This document shows, piece after piece, positions 37,620-39,218 of a stretch of 39,218 nucleotides of DNA (position 1 is the stretch's first letter; every line of letters begins with the position of its first letter). The notes under the pieces are model-generated. The model saw only the letters and a program-made list of their open reading frames with translations, searched no databases and was not told where the DNA came from. This stretch comes from Thermoanaerobaculia bacterium (GTDB lineage: Bacteria; Acidobacteriota; Thermoanaerobaculia; Thermoanaerobaculales; Sulfomarinibacteraceae), in contig JAMOVQ010000101.1 in NCBI GenBank assembly GCA_027067575.1, forward strand, positions 1 to 39,218, read 5' to 3'. Made by a program: the position numbers and the translations under genes.

Positions 37620-38338
37620 GTTGCACGGATCCGCTCCGGAATCTGCTGCCGGCATGGGTCGCCGGGGAGCTCGACGGCCCTGAGGCCGGACGTGTCGAGG
37701 CGCACGCCGCGGCCTGTCCGGAGTGTGCCGGGCTTGCCGAGACGCTCCGGGAGATCGCGGGGGCGACGGAACCCTTTGGGACGGTCGAACCGCCGGATGG
37801 TCTCGAGACTACGGTTTCGGGCCGTTCGTGCCCGCGCTGGCAGGCTGCGCTGACGGCGGCCCTGGATGGGGAGCTTCCGGAAGACCGGCTCGGCCAACTG
37901 TTGGAGCACATGGAGTCGTGTGCTGGATGTTCGGCGGTGTGGACGGCCCTGACGGTGCTCCGCGAGGCGGGCGAGGCGCTCACCGTTCCCCCGGGGCTCG
38001 AGGCGCGGTGCCGCGCCGTTCCCGGTGCGGAAAGATCGTTCAGCTTGCCGGGTACCAGAACGGCCGTGGCGGTGGCCTACGCGGCGGCGCTGGTGGTCTC
38101 GCTGGTTCTCGGGAACCCGGTCGCCCTGGCCCGGAACCAGATGCATGCGGTGACCGGACACATCGGGCGAACGGTCCGCACCGGCGTGGTCACGCTCCGC
38201 GACGAGGGACGTGGCGAGCTGAGGATGCTCGTCTGGCGTGCCTGGCGCATGGGGAACGGTGTGGCCGCGGTGGTTCGGAGTGCGTTCAGGCCCGTGACGG
38301 GGTCTGGACCGGACGACAGGAAAGGAGAGAGAGCATGA
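37616..38338 (+). CDS. Membrane anti-sigma factor with two zf-HC2-like zinc fingers
   Basis: ATGA overlap with the sigma gene. HAAACPEC and HMESCAGC (Hx3CxxC twice). TM segment TAVAVAYAAALVVSLVLGNPVALA. Confidence 0.85.
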   Translation: MSCTDPLRNLLPAWVAGELDGPEAGRVEAHAAACPECAGLAETLREIAGATEPFGTVEPPDGLETTVSGRSCPRWQAALTAALDGELPEDRLGQLLEHMESCAGCSAVWTALTVLREAGEALTVPPGLEARCRAVPGAERSFSLPGTRTAVAVAYAAALVVSLVLGNPVALARNQMHAVTGHIGRTVRTGVVTLRDEGRGELRMLVWRAWRMGNGVAAVVRSAFRPVTGSGPDDRKGERA

Positions 38339-38883
38339 ACAATGACGTTTCACTTCCACGGACGGGCCCGGAGCCGGGACAGGTGCCCCGCCCGCTTCCA
38401 GCGGTGCCGGCGTCCGAGGTATCACCTGGTGCGGCGGTGCTCCTCTCGTTTCTCCCGGGACTCGGCCACGTGTACCTCGGACTCTACGAACGGGCGGTGG
38501 TGCTATTCGTGACCTTCCTCGCCGCCGTGGCACTGGCGGGGCACGCTGACAGCTTCGGGCTCGTGGCGGCGTTCGCCTGGTTCTTCGGACCGATCGACGC
38601 CTACCGTCAGGCACGCCTGATCAACCTGACGGGGCGGCGGGAGGAGGCTCCGCGAACGGGAACGCGGGGGGGGAGCCTGGGCCTTGGTGTGTTCCTGACG
38701 GTTGTCGGAGTGCTCCTCCTGCTCGACCGGTTCTTCGAGATCGATCTGAGCTGGGTGGTGGACTGGTGGCCCGTGCTGCTGGTCGCCGTGGGGCTCTACC
38801 TGGTGGGATCGGCGATCGTGGAGATGCGGCGCAGCCGGCTCCCGGACGAACCGGAACCGTGGGAGCCTTCCGGGGAGGAGTGA
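38335..38883 (+). CDS. Small integral membrane protein (DUF5668/LiaF-TM-like)
   Basis: ATGA overlap with the anti-sigma gene. SLGLGVFLTVVGVLLLLDRFFEIDLSWVVDWWPVLLVAVGLYLVGSAI resembles the LiaF transmembrane region. Confidence 0.8.
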   Translation: MNNDVSLPRTGPEPGQVPRPLPAVPASEVSPGAAVLLSFLPGLGHVYLGLYERAVVLFVTFLAAVALAGHADSFGLVAAFAWFFGPIDAYRQARLINLTGRREEAPRTGTRGGSLGLGVFLTVVGVLLLLDRFFEIDLSWVVDWWPVLLVAVGLYLVGSAIVEMRRSRLPDEPEPWEPSGEE

Positions 38884-39056
38884 GGGTGCGCGGCGGTCTG
38901 CCAGAGCGAACATCTGCCAGGGGAAGGTGGTTGCACTGCCGGCTAGTGGTGAGGTGATCACGGGGAGAGAGAGGAGCCTGGCGTCGATCCTTCGGGGCGC
39001 GCCGAGCAGGGCTTGTATCCAGGCTGCGGAAAACCCGCTCGGCCGGGGGGCGAACC

Positions 39057-39180
39057 GGCGGCCGGCCCCCGCGCTTCGCGCGGGCTGCGCGCCTCGCCCG
39101 CGCGTCCCGGTGGGAGCGAGCTCCCCCCGGGACGCCCGTGCGACGCGCTGGCGCCGCCTGCGGCGTCGCTGCCGGCCGCC
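39057..39180. repeat. Four-armed palindromic element (outer stem enclosing three hairpins)
   Basis: Outer 10-bp inverted repeat GGCGGCCGGC (39057-39066) / GCCGGCCGCC (39171-39180). Inside: CCCGCGC-TTC-GCGCGGG (39068-39084), CGTCCCGG-t-GGGAGC-GA-GCTCCC-c-CCGGGACG (39103-39134), GCGACGC...GCGTCGC (39140-39169). Confidence 0.75.
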
Positions 39181-39218
39181 TGGGCTTCGTTGGAGGGCTT
39201 CGAGTCATCGTCTTTGGA

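Noticed and set aside
38621-39208. 195-aa minus-strand ORF across the terminal palindrome
   Set aside because: Pro/Arg/Ala-rich and overlaps the DUF5668-like gene antisense. Better explained by the palindromic element.
1-39218. CRISPR array, rRNA, tRNA, transposase or integrase
   Set aside because: No direct-repeat/spacer periodicity, no rRNA or tRNA signature, and no DDE or integrase motif seen in any frame by reading. A tRNAscan/Infernal run would be needed to be certain.

Overview
This is a GC-rich bacterial chromosomal segment. Its gene content and style suggest Acidobacteriota or Thermoanaerobaculia, but that is inference only. I find about 29 supportable protein-coding genes, no rRNA or tRNA that I can recognise, and no CRISPR array. 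Housekeeping or stress genes: mscL, a BON-LysM protein, a DUF481 outer-membrane protein, a DUF937 protein, a HerA-type ATPase, rplS-rnhB, TPR proteins, HU, a Fur/PerR-type regulator, a NifU-like protein, an ECF sigma/anti-sigma pair, and an ABC exporter (ATPase plus two permeases with ATGA overlaps). Interspersed is a set of large secreted proteins: a DNRLRE/heparinase II/III protein with a C-terminal dockerin-like tail; an RHS/YD-repeat giant (about 1.7 kaa) with an unrecognised C-terminal domain; an adjacent secreted protein with an orphan YD repeat, a dockerin-like region and an IPTL-CTERM-like tail; a PKD protein with a dockerin-like tail; and a subtilase with a P-domain and two tandem copies of an uncharacterised module of about 230 aa. 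The most notable non-coding signal is a four-armed palindrome (a 10-bp outer stem enclosing three hairpins) at 39057-39180. Many long ORFs in the supplied track, up to 1901 aa, are antisense artefacts of high GC. I could run no searches, so family names come from reading the translations.
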